NCBI GenBank assembly: GCA_020735665.1
Contig: CP085928.1
Location: 1 to 64,000, forward strand
Reading direction: 5' to 3'
Length of the DNA stretch: 64,000 nucleotides
DNA from: Lachnospiraceae bacterium GAM79
Lineage (GTDB): Bacteria; Bacillota; Clostridia; Lachnospirales; Lachnospiraceae
Shown here: positions 26,712 through 35,858 of the stretch, piece by piece
Layout: each line of letters begins with the position of its first letter
Numbering within the stretch: position 1 is the first letter of the stretch
Translations under genes and position numbers: made by a program
Notes under the pieces: model-generated
Database searches by the model: none
The model's input: only the letters and a program-made list of their open reading frames with translations
Told to the model about the DNA's origin: nothing

Positions 26712-28054
26712 TAATAAATAATCTGAAAAAAACTGCTTTTTTATTACTTATCTGTGTGGCGTTGACTGGATGCCAGAGAAAAGTAGGGGCAGATATTAAT
26801 GAGGAAATGGATGATTATGCAGAACCCGGTTTGAGAGGAGAATTAAATATACCGGAAAAGGAATCATTTGAATTTGGAGAGACCAATGGGAAAAAGATAT
26901 TGCTTGATACAGAGAATATTATATTACCGGAGACAGACCGTATGGAATCGATACGATATAAAGAGATTCAAATAGATAGAGATTATAAGAAAAAGGTAGC
27001 GGAATGTATATTTGATAAGGACAATGAAATATATGAATATAATGGAAAATTGTCTAAGGAAATGCATGATGAAAATATTTGTTATTATAAAAAATGTGAA
27101 GATATAGCAAAAAAACAGGGAGATAAAGATGCGGTAGAAGCTTATAGAGAAATGGCAGCTGAAGAAGAACAGAAAAAGACACAGGCAGCACCATTGCATC
27201 CTGCAGGAGAATATGAGTCAGATTCATATATTGGATACATAGATGGAAAGACGTTCCTGCTGAATTTTACAGAAAGTGGGGATGGTTTTGAGTTAAAACG
27301 TTATCCCGAAGAATTAACATATGATGTTATACATGCAGACGACATAACATATGCATACTGCATTACAGAATATGGAGATGGTAAAGAACAAGAACTTATT
27401 CAAACCAATGAACTGAATAGGGCGGAGATCAGTAAAGAAGAAGCAATTAAAGAAGCGGGTGATTTTTTTGCTGATATAGGAATCGGAAATGTAATGATGG
27501 CAGAAGCGGCAACAGCAGAGTGGCTATGTCGTGATCTGGCGTTGGGACAGAATGAAGAAAGTGTTATATATGATGGTTACTATATTACTTTTACAGATGC
27601 AGTAGAATCAAATCCTGCCTACCTTGGATTTTGTGATGAAACGAATATTTTGTCACCAATTGAAGGTGATCAAAGAAGTATGACATCCCAAATTTATGAG
27701 GTTAACATAAATGATAATGGAATTGTTGGTATTGTATGCCGTCAAAAATATCAGAGGTCAGATAGCAAACAGGATCAACAGGTATTGATGGATTGGGATA
27801 AATTATTAGAAACAGTATCCTTAGAATTTGATAATTATTCTAATGATAATATATCAGGAGATATCATTTTTAATTACGCACGGTTAACTTATTGCATGAC
27901 GCTTCAGGATAATGGAGAATTTGTACTCTCGCCGGTATGGGTATTTTTGTCATTGGATGAAATTTCATTAGAATATCAGATAGATGCCTATCCCAATGAA
28001 ATGTTGATAATTGATGCATGTACAGGAAAATTTATTACAATTTGCACGTTTTAG
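26708..28054 (+). CDS. Lipoprotein linked to the ABC system (DUF6034-like)
   Basis: 448 residues with a type II signal peptide: basic start, hydrophobic core and lipobox LTGC (Cys about residue 22), so it is anchored on the outer face of the membrane. A Lys/Glu-rich middle contains a coiled-coil-like stretch, and the C-terminal half is beta-rich. It recalls DUF6034 lipoproteins that accompany such ABC clusters in Clostridia, but I hold that name loosely. Coupled to the ATPase gene by a four-base overlap. Confidence 0.75.
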   Translation: MIINNLKKTAFLLLICVALTGCQRKVGADINEEMDDYAEPGLRGELNIPEKESFEFGETNGKKILLDTENIILPETDRMESIRYKEIQIDRDYKKKVAECIFDKDNEIYEYNGKLSKEMHDENICYYKKCEDIAKKQGDKDAVEAYREMAAEEEQKKTQAAPLHPAGEYESDSYIGYIDGKTFLLNFTESGDGFELKRYPEELTYDVIHADDITYAYCITEYGDGKEQELIQTNELNRAEISKEEAIKEAGDFFADIGIGNVMMAEAATAEWLCRDLALGQNEESVIYDGYYITFTDAVESNPAYLGFCDETNILSPIEGDQRSMTSQIYEVNINDNGIVGIVCRQKYQRSDSKQDQQVLMDWDKLLETVSLEFDNYSNDNISGDIIFNYARLTYCMTLQDNGEFVLSPVWVFLSLDEISLEYQIDAYPNEMLIIDACTGKFITICTF

Positions 28055-28075
28055 TGCGTTGAAGTAAAAAAGTGC

Positions 28076-28103
28076 TTGCATTATTTTAAAAAGCTGTTAT
28101 ACT
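28076..28103 (+). promoter_or_regulatory. Promoter for the aldolase-like gene
   Basis: TTGCAT (28076-28081), 16-base spacer, TATACT (28098-28103). Downstream in the leader, CCAACGC pairs with GCGTTGG across about 30 bases (28113-28155), a possible 5' hairpin. Confidence 0.6.
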
Positions 28104-28213
28104 ATACTCACACCAACGCGTTAAAGTGAGAAAATAAATAGAAAGAGCGTTGGATAACCCTGGGAGTTTGATCGGCTCATCAGGTGATAAAAAAGATTTA
28201 GGAGGAAACAGCG

Positions 28214-29188
28214 ATGATAGGCGGAGATATGATCACGTACAGACCTGATATTCAGGTGCTTGATGCTACAATTCGAGATGGAGGACTTGTCAACGATTTT
28301 TATTTTACAGATGAATTTGTAAAAGCACTTTATGAAGCAAATTTGAAGGCTGGTGTTGATTATATGGAATTCGGCTACAAGGCTTCCAAGGAGATGTTCG
28401 ATGTAGAAAAGTTCGGAAAGTGGAAGTTCTGTGACGAAGAAGCCATTCGCAGTATAGTCGGAGAGAATAATACAGAGATGAAGATATCTGTTATGGCGGA
28501 TGTCGGAAGATGCGATTACAAGACAGATATTATTGACAGAGCAGACAGTGTTATTGACATGATACGTGTGGCTACATACATCAACACCATGCCTGCTGCG
28601 ATCGAGATGATAGAGGATGCACATGCAAAGGGATATGAGACGACCTGTAACATTATGGCAATCTCAAAGGATCAGGAGTCAGAGATCGATATCGCTCTTG
28701 AGATGTTAGGCAAATCAAATGTAGACGGAATCTACATTGTAGACAGCTACGGCTCTTTATACCCGGAGCAGATCCAGAGACTGACACAGAAATATGTGGC
28801 AGTTGGAGAGAAATACGGTAAGAAGATTGGTATTCATGCACATGACAACATGAAGATGGCATATGCAAATACTGTTGAAGCAATGAGACATGGAGCAAGC
28901 ATGTTAGATGGAACGGTAAGCTCTATGGGACGAGGTGCAGGAAATTGCGCGATGGAATTGCTGCTTGGCTTCCTTCGTAATCCAAAGTACAATCTGTACC
29001 ATATCCTGAAGTTCATTGAGCGTTACATGGTTCCGTTAAAGGAAAAGGGTGATGCTGTATGGGGCTATGATGTACCGTACATGCTGACCGGTATGCTGAA
29101 CCAGCATCCAAGAGAGGCCATTGATTTCATCAAACAGGGCAAACACGAATACGCTGACATGTACAGCTACTTACTTTATCGCGAATAA
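28214..29188 (+). CDS. HMGL-like aldolase (DRE-TIM metallolyase family)
   Basis: 324 residues. The barrel opens with VLDATIRDGGLVN, the D-x-x-x-R-D-G catalytic motif of DRE-TIM enzymes, and carries the metal-binding HAHDN near residue 214, followed by GTVSSMGRGAGNCAMELLL. This places it with 4-hydroxy-2-oxovalerate aldolase and HMG-CoA lyase relatives. The substrate is unknown; no partner dehydrogenase gene is next to it, so it is not a canonical meta-cleavage pathway enzyme. AGGAGG lies eight bases before ATG 28214. Own promoter and own terminator suggest a single-gene unit. Confidence 0.85.
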   Translation: MIGGDMITYRPDIQVLDATIRDGGLVNDFYFTDEFVKALYEANLKAGVDYMEFGYKASKEMFDVEKFGKWKFCDEEAIRSIVGENNTEMKISVMADVGRCDYKTDIIDRADSVIDMIRVATYINTMPAAIEMIEDAHAKGYETTCNIMAISKDQESEIDIALEMLGKSNVDGIYIVDSYGSLYPEQIQRLTQKYVAVGEKYGKKIGIHAHDNMKMAYANTVEAMRHGASMLDGTVSSMGRGAGNCAMELLLGFLRNPKYNLYHILKFIERYMVPLKEKGDAVWGYDVPYMLTGMLNQHPREAIDFIKQGKHEYADMYSYLLYRE

Positions 29189-29258
29189 GCAACTGTGAGT
29201 AGTAGCTTGTGCTGTATTACAGATATTGTTCAGCTTGGCAGATAATAATATATGAAAT

Positions 29259-29341
29259 AAAAATGGAAGACAGTATTTACTATATGTAACAAGTTGGATG
29301 TCAAGACTTGCGAATCATATGGAAAACTGTCTTCCATTTTA
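29259..29341 (+). terminator. Terminator of the aldolase-like gene
   Basis: AAAATGGAAGACAGT pairs with the reverse complement ending at 29340 (ACTGTCTTCCATTTT), with a structured loop of about 50 bases. Confidence 0.75.
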
Positions 29342-29429
29342 TTTACGCTTTGGAGACTGTAGATATAATATAAGTTCTACGAACTTCGAGCAGTATCTTC
29401 AAGACGTACCCCGTTCAGAAAAAGCATTA

Positions 29430-29650
29430 CCAGCCAATGCCGGTACCAGCCGACAGTATGGGTTGACGGATATCAACGATCATAGCGAGGCTTTCGTAAT
29501 GAGGTTTGCGCTAGCTGCCTGCATTAAGCCCATTGTTTGAGCCTGAAAGGCGAGTTTGGGCGACTGCAGGCAAATGGGCGCGTGAACCGAATAGAAAACG
29601 AAGCGTATCGGAGATATCCGTCAACCCATACTGTACGGCGTACGGTGTAC
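29430..29650. repeat. Long palindromic intergenic element, copy D
   Basis: Perfect 21-base arm match: 29454-29474 against the reverse complement of 29613-29633, with further weaker pairing outside. The tip (29503-29587) contains TGAGCC-TGAAA-GGCGAGTTTG, the same core as copy B, and GCCTGCA/TGCAGGC pairing. It fills much of the 600-base gap between the aldolase and gltX; the rest of that gap shows nothing else. Confidence 0.82.
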
Positions 29651-29789
29651 GGTGGTGTACAGGAAATAAACAACTGTACAAAATGTGGGGTTTGTGGTAT
29701 TTTTTACTATATGTGTTTTGACAGTCGATTAGGTGCTGTCAGGCGGTAAGAAACGAAAAATAGATTTGATATAAGAGGTGGCAGATAAG

Positions 29790-31469
29790 ATGGATTATAA
29801 CAAATTAGCAGAATTAATATTCCCGGATATAACAGGAACGGTAGACGATCTCGAAGCAAGATTTCCAAAGAGAGACTTGCCGGAGGGTGCGAAGGTAACG
29901 AGATTTGCGCCAAGCCCAACCGGATATATGCATATCGGTGGTTTATATGCTGCTATGATATCAAGAAAACTTGCAAAGCAGAGCGGTGGTGTGTTTTATC
30001 TTAGAATAGAAGATACAGACAGAAAGAGAGAGCTTGAAAATGGCGTGGAGGAGATCATCAATTCCTTAAACAAGTTTGATCTTGGATTTGATGAGGGACC
30101 ATTTGAAGGAAGCCCTGTCACATATGCACCATATAAGCAGAGCGAGAGAAAAGAGATCTATCAGATTTGCGTTAAGAAGCTGATGCAGGAGGGATATGCA
30201 TATCCTGATTTTACAACTGCGGAAGAACTGGATGCGATAAGAGCAAAGCAGGAGGCTGCAAAGGTAGATATCGGATATTATGGAGAGTATGCAGTTGGAA
30301 GAAATCTGACATACGAGCAGATCGAGGAGAAATTGGCAGCCGGAGAGCCTTATGTTGTCAGACTTAAGAGCCCGGGCGAGGCAGGCAAGACAGTTGTTTA
30401 CAGTGACCCGATCCGTGGTAAGATCGAGATGCCTGAGAACATGATGGATGTTGTACTGTTAAAATCTGATGGAATCCCAACCTATCATTTTGCACATGCA
30501 GTAGACGATCATTTTATGAGAACAAATATGGTCATCCGTGGTGATGAATGGCTTGCATCCTATCCGCTTCATAAGCAGTTATTTGAACTGTGCGGATTTG
30601 AACTTCCTGAGTATGCACATATTTCACCAATTATGAAGATGGAAATATCCGTTGATGAGGATGGAAATGAACATCAGCATAAGAGAAAGCTTAGTAAGAG
30701 AAAAGACCCGGAGGCAGCCGTTGGCTTCTATCAGGAGCAGGGTTATCCATCCGAGAGTGTACTGGAATATCTGATGACGATCGCCAATTCCAATTATGAG
30801 GAATGGCATGCAGCAAATCCGGATAAGACGATCGATGATTTCACATTGTCACTTGCGAAGATGCCGGCATCCGGTGCATTATTTGACATGGTGAAGTTAA
30901 ATGATGTCAGCAAAGAGATGATCTCCACATTTTCAGAAGAAAAGTGCTATGAGAAGATTATGGCATGGGCAAAAGAATTTGATGAGAAGCTGTATGAATT
31001 TGGCACAAATGATAAAGAGAGCTTCTTAAAGACGATCAGTCTCTGGAAGATGTCCGGAAATAAAGTCCGTAAGGATGTTGGTAAGTGGTCAGATCTGGCA
31101 GAGATGTTCGGCTATCTCTATGTGCCGGAGGATGAACTGAAGCTTTCCTACGAGGTCGATGAGAAGTATAATGCAGATCAGATGGCAGAGATCATCAATG
31201 AATATAAGAAGGATCTGTTCTTAGATGCAGAGAACTGGTTTGCCGAGATGAAGGTGATGGGCGACAAGCTTGGCTATTGTCCGAATGTCAAGGAGTATAA
31301 GAAGAATCCGGATGCTTATAAGGGATCGATCACAGATGTCTGCACGATCGTTCGTGTGGCAGTAACCGGTAAGAAGAATTCACCGGATCTTGCTACGATC
31401 ATGAACGTGATCGGCAAGGATCGTACGATCGGAAGACTGGACAAGTTCCTGGCAGCGATCGGTAAGTAA
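29790..31469 (+). CDS. gltX: Glutamyl-tRNA synthetase
   Basis: Class I aminoacyl-tRNA synthetase charging tRNA-Glu. HIGH-type motif SPTGYMHIGG and KMSKS-type motif KRKLSKRKDPE are present. At 559 residues it is longer than the usual 480-500, with an extended C-terminal half, as in a clostridial GltX variant. ATG 29790 is chosen because AGAGGTGG precedes it by eight bases; GTG 29778 would bury that site. Whether it is discriminating or also charges tRNA-Gln cannot be read here. Confidence 0.93.
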   Translation: MDYNKLAELIFPDITGTVDDLEARFPKRDLPEGAKVTRFAPSPTGYMHIGGLYAAMISRKLAKQSGGVFYLRIEDTDRKRELENGVEEIINSLNKFDLGFDEGPFEGSPVTYAPYKQSERKEIYQICVKKLMQEGYAYPDFTTAEELDAIRAKQEAAKVDIGYYGEYAVGRNLTYEQIEEKLAAGEPYVVRLKSPGEAGKTVVYSDPIRGKIEMPENMMDVVLLKSDGIPTYHFAHAVDDHFMRTNMVIRGDEWLASYPLHKQLFELCGFELPEYAHISPIMKMEISVDEDGNEHQHKRKLSKRKDPEAAVGFYQEQGYPSESVLEYLMTIANSNYEEWHAANPDKTIDDFTLSLAKMPASGALFDMVKLNDVSKEMISTFSEEKCYEKIMAWAKEFDEKLYEFGTNDKESFLKTISLWKMSGNKVRKDVGKWSDLAEMFGYLYVPEDELKLSYEVDEKYNADQMAEIINEYKKDLFLDAENWFAEMKVMGDKLGYCPNVKEYKKNPDAYKGSITDVCTIVRVAVTGKKNSPDLATIMNVIGKDRTIGRLDKFLAAIGK

Positions 31470-31585
31470 GATAATAGAAATACAGGCAGAGTTTTATATA
31501 TCTTAAAAAGGAGGCAGTGGCGAATCACTGATCGGCAGTAGCGGAACAGAACGTGGAAGTCGACAGGATTTGGCTACGGATGATT

Positions 31586-32830
31586 ATGAAGAAGAAAACA
31601 TACGAAGGATACACATATGTAGATGGTGGTGTCTGTGCAGCAAAGGGATTTGTGGCAAATGGTATAAACTGCGGACTGAATTCCGATAAGAATAAGAATG
31701 ATCTGGGTATGGTTTACAGCAGTACAGTCTGTAATGCAGCAGCCGTATATACACAGAACAAGGTAAAAGGTGCGCCAATCCTTGTAACTAAGGAGCATCT
31801 GAAGGCAACAGGCGGCAAAGCCATGGCAGTTGTCGTTAATTCAAAGAATGCAAATACCTGTAATGCGGATGGCGTGGAAAAGGCAGAGCGGATCTGCGAG
31901 CTGGCAGCAGATGCACTGGGAATCGATGCAGATATGATCATCAATGCATCGACCGGTGTGATTGGTCAGATCATTCCGATCGAACCATTTGAAGAGCACA
32001 TGAAAGAGCTTGCTGGCGGTTTAAGTGCCGATGGCAATGATAAGGCTGCAAATGCGATCATGACGACAGATACAGTTGATAAGCAGGTTGCAGTAGAATT
32101 CACACTTGGTGGCAAGACCTGTCGTCTTGGTGGAATGGCAAAGGGAAGCGGTATGATTCATCCGAATATGGCAACCACGCTGAACTTTATCACAACGGAT
32201 GTTGCAATCTCAGCCGATATGATCCAGAAGGCTCTGAGTGAGATCGTAAAGGTAACCTATAATTGTCTGTCTATAGATGGTGATACATCGACAAATGATA
32301 CTTTAAGTGTCATGGCAAACGGACTTGCAGGAAATGAAGAGATCGTAACAGAAAATGACGACTATGCAATTTTCAAGAAAGCACTGTACATCGTTATGGA
32401 GTGTATGACGATGATGCTCGCAAGTGATGGAGAGGGCGCAAGCAAGATGCTGGAATGTACAGTATCAGGAGCACCGGATCAGGACACAGCGATCATCGTC
32501 GCAAAGAGCATTATCCGTTCCCCACTGACCAAATGTGCGATGTTTGGTGAAGATGCAAACTGGGGACGTATTCTCTGTGCGATCGGATATGCAGAAGCAG
32601 ATTTCGATATCGATAAAGTAGATGTAGATCTTGAATCTGAGAAGGGAATCGTAGAGGTGTGCAGAAATGGTTCCGGTATTCCATTTTCTGAGGAAAAAGC
32701 CTCTGAGGTATTATCTGAGGATGATATCTATATTAACGTCAATCTGAATCAGGGCGAAGCATCCGCCAAGGCGTGGGGCTGTGACCTGACTTATGATTAC
32801 GTTAAGATCAACGGGGATTATCGTTCATAA
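31586..32830 (+). CDS. argJ: Bifunctional ornithine acetyltransferase / N-acetylglutamate synthase
   Basis: Arginine biosynthesis enzyme that moves acetyl from N-acetylornithine to glutamate. 414 residues, normal. The self-cleavage region GMIHPNMATTLNF supplies the Thr nucleophile that becomes the beta-chain N-terminus; VVNSKNANTCNADG and CLSIDGDTSTNDT are also typical. Start is uncertain: ATG 31586 gives the expected MKKKTYEGYTYVDGGVCAAKG-like beginning but has a weak ribosome site, and GTG 31553 is the longer alternative. No other arg genes are adjacent. Confidence 0.92.
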   Translation: MKKKTYEGYTYVDGGVCAAKGFVANGINCGLNSDKNKNDLGMVYSSTVCNAAAVYTQNKVKGAPILVTKEHLKATGGKAMAVVVNSKNANTCNADGVEKAERICELAADALGIDADMIINASTGVIGQIIPIEPFEEHMKELAGGLSADGNDKAANAIMTTDTVDKQVAVEFTLGGKTCRLGGMAKGSGMIHPNMATTLNFITTDVAISADMIQKALSEIVKVTYNCLSIDGDTSTNDTLSVMANGLAGNEEIVTENDDYAIFKKALYIVMECMTMMLASDGEGASKMLECTVSGAPDQDTAIIVAKSIIRSPLTKCAMFGEDANWGRILCAIGYAEADFDIDKVDVDLESEKGIVEVCRNGSGIPFSEEKASEVLSEDDIYINVNLNQGEASAKAWGCDLTYDYVKINGDYRS

Positions 32831-32879
32831 ATAAAAAGTGCTACCGATAGACGGTTAGCCTTGATATGATTGGTTAAAA

Positions 32880-32918
32880 ATAACCGCTCGCAGTTTGCAG
32901 GCTGGGCGGTTATTTTTT
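32880..32918. terminator. Bidirectional terminator between argJ and GNAT gene
   Basis: ATAACCGC (32880-32887) pairs with GCGGTTAT (32906-32913), followed by TTTTTT. It serves argJ on the plus strand and, given the A-rich left flank, probably the convergent GNAT gene. Confidence 0.8.
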
Positions 32919-32936
32919 ATACTTATAGTGCGCTGA

Positions 32937-33638
32937 TTAGCGTGTCCCAAATGAATCCGTCCAGAGTGGCATATAGCCGCTTCGGATGGCTACTGCTTGG
33001 GAAGCCAGATTTGTAACAGATGCACTATAAAATGGAATCATATTTCGTTCCAGAATTTCAACTGTCAGATTTCTAACCAGCAAACGGGCTAGACCATATC
33101 CTCTCCATTTCTTTTTTACATCAATTCCAACTTCCATCAGTTTACCGGTGGGAGCAGCACCCGCAATTGCTATTATTTCGTTATCTTTTATTGCACATAA
33201 AACGATGGTTGTATTTGTATTTCCTTCTGCATCAAAAGCCAGTGAATTTTCAAAGCCCTCGATATCACATAATGTTTTAAGGTTGTTACCTTCATATAAT
33301 TTGAACGAAAAGGTATCTGAAAGAGGTAATTTAACCATTTGTTTCAGGTCAGGAATGTAATGAATAGTCTGACCAAAAATCAAGGTACTTTCATATAATT
33401 CGTTTCGAGTTTTACCTGATAACAGTTGTTTTCCAAGTTCATATTTTTCTTCAGACAGAGAAATGATATTTGTATCTCTGATGCTGAGAATTTTAACATA
33501 ATTTTTAGCAGCCTTTTTGTTCTTTACGAAATGTGTGCCTTCTTCTTTTAATTGATCTGTTGAACAATTTATGTAGCCGGCAATGTAGTCATATATTTTA
33601 TTATTTATCTCATCTTTATTAATATAAGAATTATTCAT
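32937..33638 (-). CDS. GNAT family N-acetyltransferase
   Basis: 233 residues. The last 120 form a GNAT fold: beta-4/5 region EIIAIAGAAPTGKLMEVGIDV, the acetyl-CoA loop KKKWRGYGLARLLV (Q/R-x-x-G-x-G/A-like), and a C-terminal strand IPFYSASVTNLASQAVAIRS. The N-terminal 110 residues are a family-specific domain. The acceptor is unknown. GGAG lies six bases before ATG 33638; earlier in-frame ATGs lack a site. A second, broken copy of its C-terminus lies at 8384-8512. Confidence 0.85.
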   Translation of the reverse strand: MNNSYINKDEINNKIYDYIAGYINCSTDQLKEEGTHFVKNKKAAKNYVKILSIRDTNIISLSEEKYELGKQLLSGKTRNELYESTLIFGQTIHYIPDLKQMVKLPLSDTFSFKLYEGNNLKTLCDIEGFENSLAFDAEGNTNTTIVLCAIKDNEIIAIAGAAPTGKLMEVGIDVKKKWRGYGLARLLVRNLTVEILERNMIPFYSASVTNLASQAVAIRSGYMPLWTDSFGTR

Positions 33639-33663
33639 GATTTTCTCCATAAGTATAGTCAAA

Positions 33664-33689
33664 CAGGGAGATAAAAACTTATCTCCCTG
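33664..33689 (-). terminator. Terminator of the Big2 secreted-protein gene
   Basis: CAGGGAGATAA pairs perfectly with TTATCTCCCTG around a four-base loop, directly after the minus-strand stop at 33718. Confidence 0.75.
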
Positions 33690-33717
33690 AAATGAATGAT
33701 TTGCATTTGAACTGTGC

Positions 33718-34599
33718 TTAATACCGTGTATCTACTGAAAAGCCTGTTTGCTGCAGGGAAGATTTCGTTATGGTTCGGAACCAGTGAATGGAGGAGTTGT
33801 AGTTTCCCTCTACTACTGTTACGGAATCGCTCGTATGTGAGATGACGATAACGGAATGATAATTACCGATCCGGATATGGTCGCCGTTCTTGATCGCGGA
33901 GAAATCTTTATGCGTTTTTACAGGTGCATCTTTGCCGAATACAGTATCACTGATCTTTCCGGCAAGGGCGATACAGCCATAGCAGTACATGTTCTTTGCC
34001 TTCCAGAGATAGAAGTTGTCATTTGTCCATGTTGTACCTTCTTTATATGTATTCTGTAATGCAAGGATTTTCTTTTTTACAGTCTCTTCACGGGATTCTT
34101 TTTTCGCTGCTGTAACAGTGACCTTGCACTTTAATGTCTTTATCTTTCCGTTCTTTTTATAGGTAGCTTTAATAACGGTGGAGCCTGCCTTTTTTGCAGT
34201 AACCTTACCTTTCTTTGAAACTGTGGCAATCTTCTTATTAGAAGATCTCCATGTTACCGTTCCCTTTACATTTTTTGTTTTTAACTGGTAAGTTTTGCCC
34301 TTCTTCAGCTTTAAAGATGTTTTATTCAGTGCAGCTTTCTTGGCCGTGGTCTTGCTTGCGGTAAGGGTGGCATCATTTGTGGTTGTATTTGTAGTAGAAG
34401 TGGCAGTGTTTATAGCTGCGGTCTTACTTGTGGCAAGGGCAGCATTGGTGCCTGTGTATGTACTGACAGCGGAAACTGTGCGCTCATTTAAAGTTGCTGC
34501 CTGAACTGCTGCCTGTGCTGGCAATGCAGTTACGATAACCATACCGAGCAGGCTGCATCCGATGATTGTACGTTTCCAGAAAGAATTGGAATGTTTCAT
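33718..34599 (-). CDS. Secreted Big2-domain protein with CHAP/NlpC-like cysteine hydrolase end
   Basis: 293 residues. Sec signal peptide (cleavage near ALPAQAA), a Thr/Ala-rich linker, one bacterial Ig-like Big2 domain (about residues 93-165: LNKTSLKLKKGKTYQL, WRSSNKKIATVSKKGKVTAK), then a C-terminal domain with candidate Cys-His pair (YCYGCIALAGKIS and GNYHSVIVISHT). The end resembles CHAP/NlpC-type amidases acting on peptidoglycan, though the match is partial. Start ATG 34599 has GGAGG ahead. Probably a cell-wall-associated hydrolase with its own transcript. Confidence 0.75.
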   Translation of the reverse strand: MKHSNSFWKRTIIGCSLLGMVIVTALPAQAAVQAATLNERTVSAVSTYTGTNAALATSKTAAINTATSTTNTTTNDATLTASKTTAKKAALNKTSLKLKKGKTYQLKTKNVKGTVTWRSSNKKIATVSKKGKVTAKKAGSTVIKATYKKNGKIKTLKCKVTVTAAKKESREETVKKKILALQNTYKEGTTWTNDNFYLWKAKNMYCYGCIALAGKISDTVFGKDAPVKTHKDFSAIKNGDHIRIGNYHSVIVISHTSDSVTVVEGNYNSSIHWFRTITKSSLQQTGFSVDTRY

Positions 34600-34773
34600 A
34601 GAAATTACCTCCGAACTATGTAATAAAATATTTGATCTGTTAACTTAATAAGTCCCCCCATATCAGCTAATGCAGATATTTATATTATATATGTAATTTT
34701 AGACAGGAACAACCGGAAATATATGGTGATGTCCCATTTTATATTTTAGAATTTCGTACGCAAAAAAGAACTC

Positions 34774-34908
34774 TATAATGAAATCCTTTTTGGAAGAGGC
34801 GCAGCTATGACCCTTTGGCTGATGTCATATATCAATCAGCAATATTCGATATAGCAGATTGGTTATCGACCGGCAGGTGGTCTTATAACGAGACTGCCTG
34901 CTTTCTTT
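34774..34908 (+). ncRNA. Candidate small structured RNA upstream of fruR
   Basis: TATAAT (34774-34779) is followed by about 125 bases with three predicted hairpins: TATGAC/GTCATA (34806-34829); a long stem at 34831-34863 with symmetrical A/A mismatches and a TCG loop; and a terminator, GCAGGTGGTCT/AGACTGCCTGC (34873-34901) followed by TTTCTTT. The loop of the first hairpin (GCTGAT) is complementary to ATCAGC in the second. No protein of useful length is encoded. It matches no riboswitch I know. Confidence 0.45.
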
Positions 34909-34960
34909 AATTCTGTTTCTTTCATATTTGTTCAAAAAACTTCAAAATAATGCAAATTAA

Positions 34961-35044
34961 TGATTGATTCTGAACGAAATGTGTGTTAATATAAATCTAA
35001 GTTGAACGAATATGATTGATTTTGAATGAAAAATCGGTTATAAT
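34961..35044 (+). promoter_or_regulatory. Tandem promoter-operator modules of the fructose operon
   Basis: Two near-identical 19-base sites, TGATTGATTNTGAANGAAA (34961-34979 and 35013-35031), each contain the -35 box of its own promoter: TTGATT-17-TAATAT (34964-34992) and TTGATT-17-TATAAT (35016-35044). A partial third copy (GTTGAACGAATATGATTG) lies between them. The sites suit the DeoR-type repressor encoded immediately downstream. Confidence 0.8.
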
Positions 35045-35105
35045 GCATATATATGAATTGAATTGCAAATAATAAAATGATTTGATAATAAGGAGACCAA
35101 TATAT

Positions 35106-35858
35106 ATGCTTACGGAAGAAAGATATAACAAGATACTGGAAGCTCTGAAGAACAAAGGAACGATCACAGTTGCAGAAATGACAGAGTGCACAGGAGCATC
35201 AGAATCAACCATAAGGCGGGATCTTATCGCTCTCGATGAAATGGGAAAACTGAATAAGGTACACGGAGGAGCTACAGCAGTTGCACACCAGTTTATTGCA
35301 GATGAGATTGCGGTCAGTGTAAAAGAGCAGCTCTGTGTGGAAGAAAAGAAAGCAATTGCGCGGTATGCGGTGAATATGATCAATGATGACGATTTTATTT
35401 TCATAGATGCAGGAACAAGTACCGGATGGATGATCGAGTATCTGGAATCAACCAGAGCGACATTTGTCACAAACGGAATTGCACATATCAAACGGCTGAT
35501 GAACAAAGGACTTCGGGCATACATGATCGGAGGACTCGGAAAGCCGGTCACAGAATCTACGGTAGGTGCAGATGCTGTAAATAATATGAAGATGTTCAAT
35601 TTCTCAAAATGCTTCCTTGGAACTAACGGTGTACATACAGATTACGGTTTCACGACAGTCGATGTAGAAGAAGCACTTGTAAAGATGGAAGCGGTCAACC
35701 GATCTTATGCAAGTGTTGTCCTTGCCGATCACACGAAGTTTGACAAGGTTACAGCGGTTACATTTGCAGGAATCAAGAAGGCGTGTATTATCACCGACCG
35801 ACTTGTAAATGATAAGTATGCAGATGCAACAGTCATAAAGGAGGTAATGAAGGAATGA
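35106..35858 (+). CDS. fruR: DeoR family regulator of the fructose operon
   Basis: 250 residues: N-terminal DeoR helix-turn-helix (LTEERYNKILEALKNKGTI, ASESTIRRDLIALDEMGKL, HGGA) and a C-terminal sugar-phosphate sensor domain (DAGTSTGWMIEYL, GLGKPVTESTVG). It should repress the operon and be released by fructose 1-phosphate or a similar product (family knowledge). ATG 35106 follows AAGGAG; the frame upstream is not used. Its stop overlaps the fruK start (ATGA). Confidence 0.92.
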   Translation: MLTEERYNKILEALKNKGTITVAEMTECTGASESTIRRDLIALDEMGKLNKVHGGATAVAHQFIADEIAVSVKEQLCVEEKKAIARYAVNMINDDDFIFIDAGTSTGWMIEYLESTRATFVTNGIAHIKRLMNKGLRAYMIGGLGKPVTESTVGADAVNNMKMFNFSKCFLGTNGVHTDYGFTTVDVEEALVKMEAVNRSYASVVLADHTKFDKVTAVTFAGIKKACIITDRLVNDKYADATVIKEVMKE

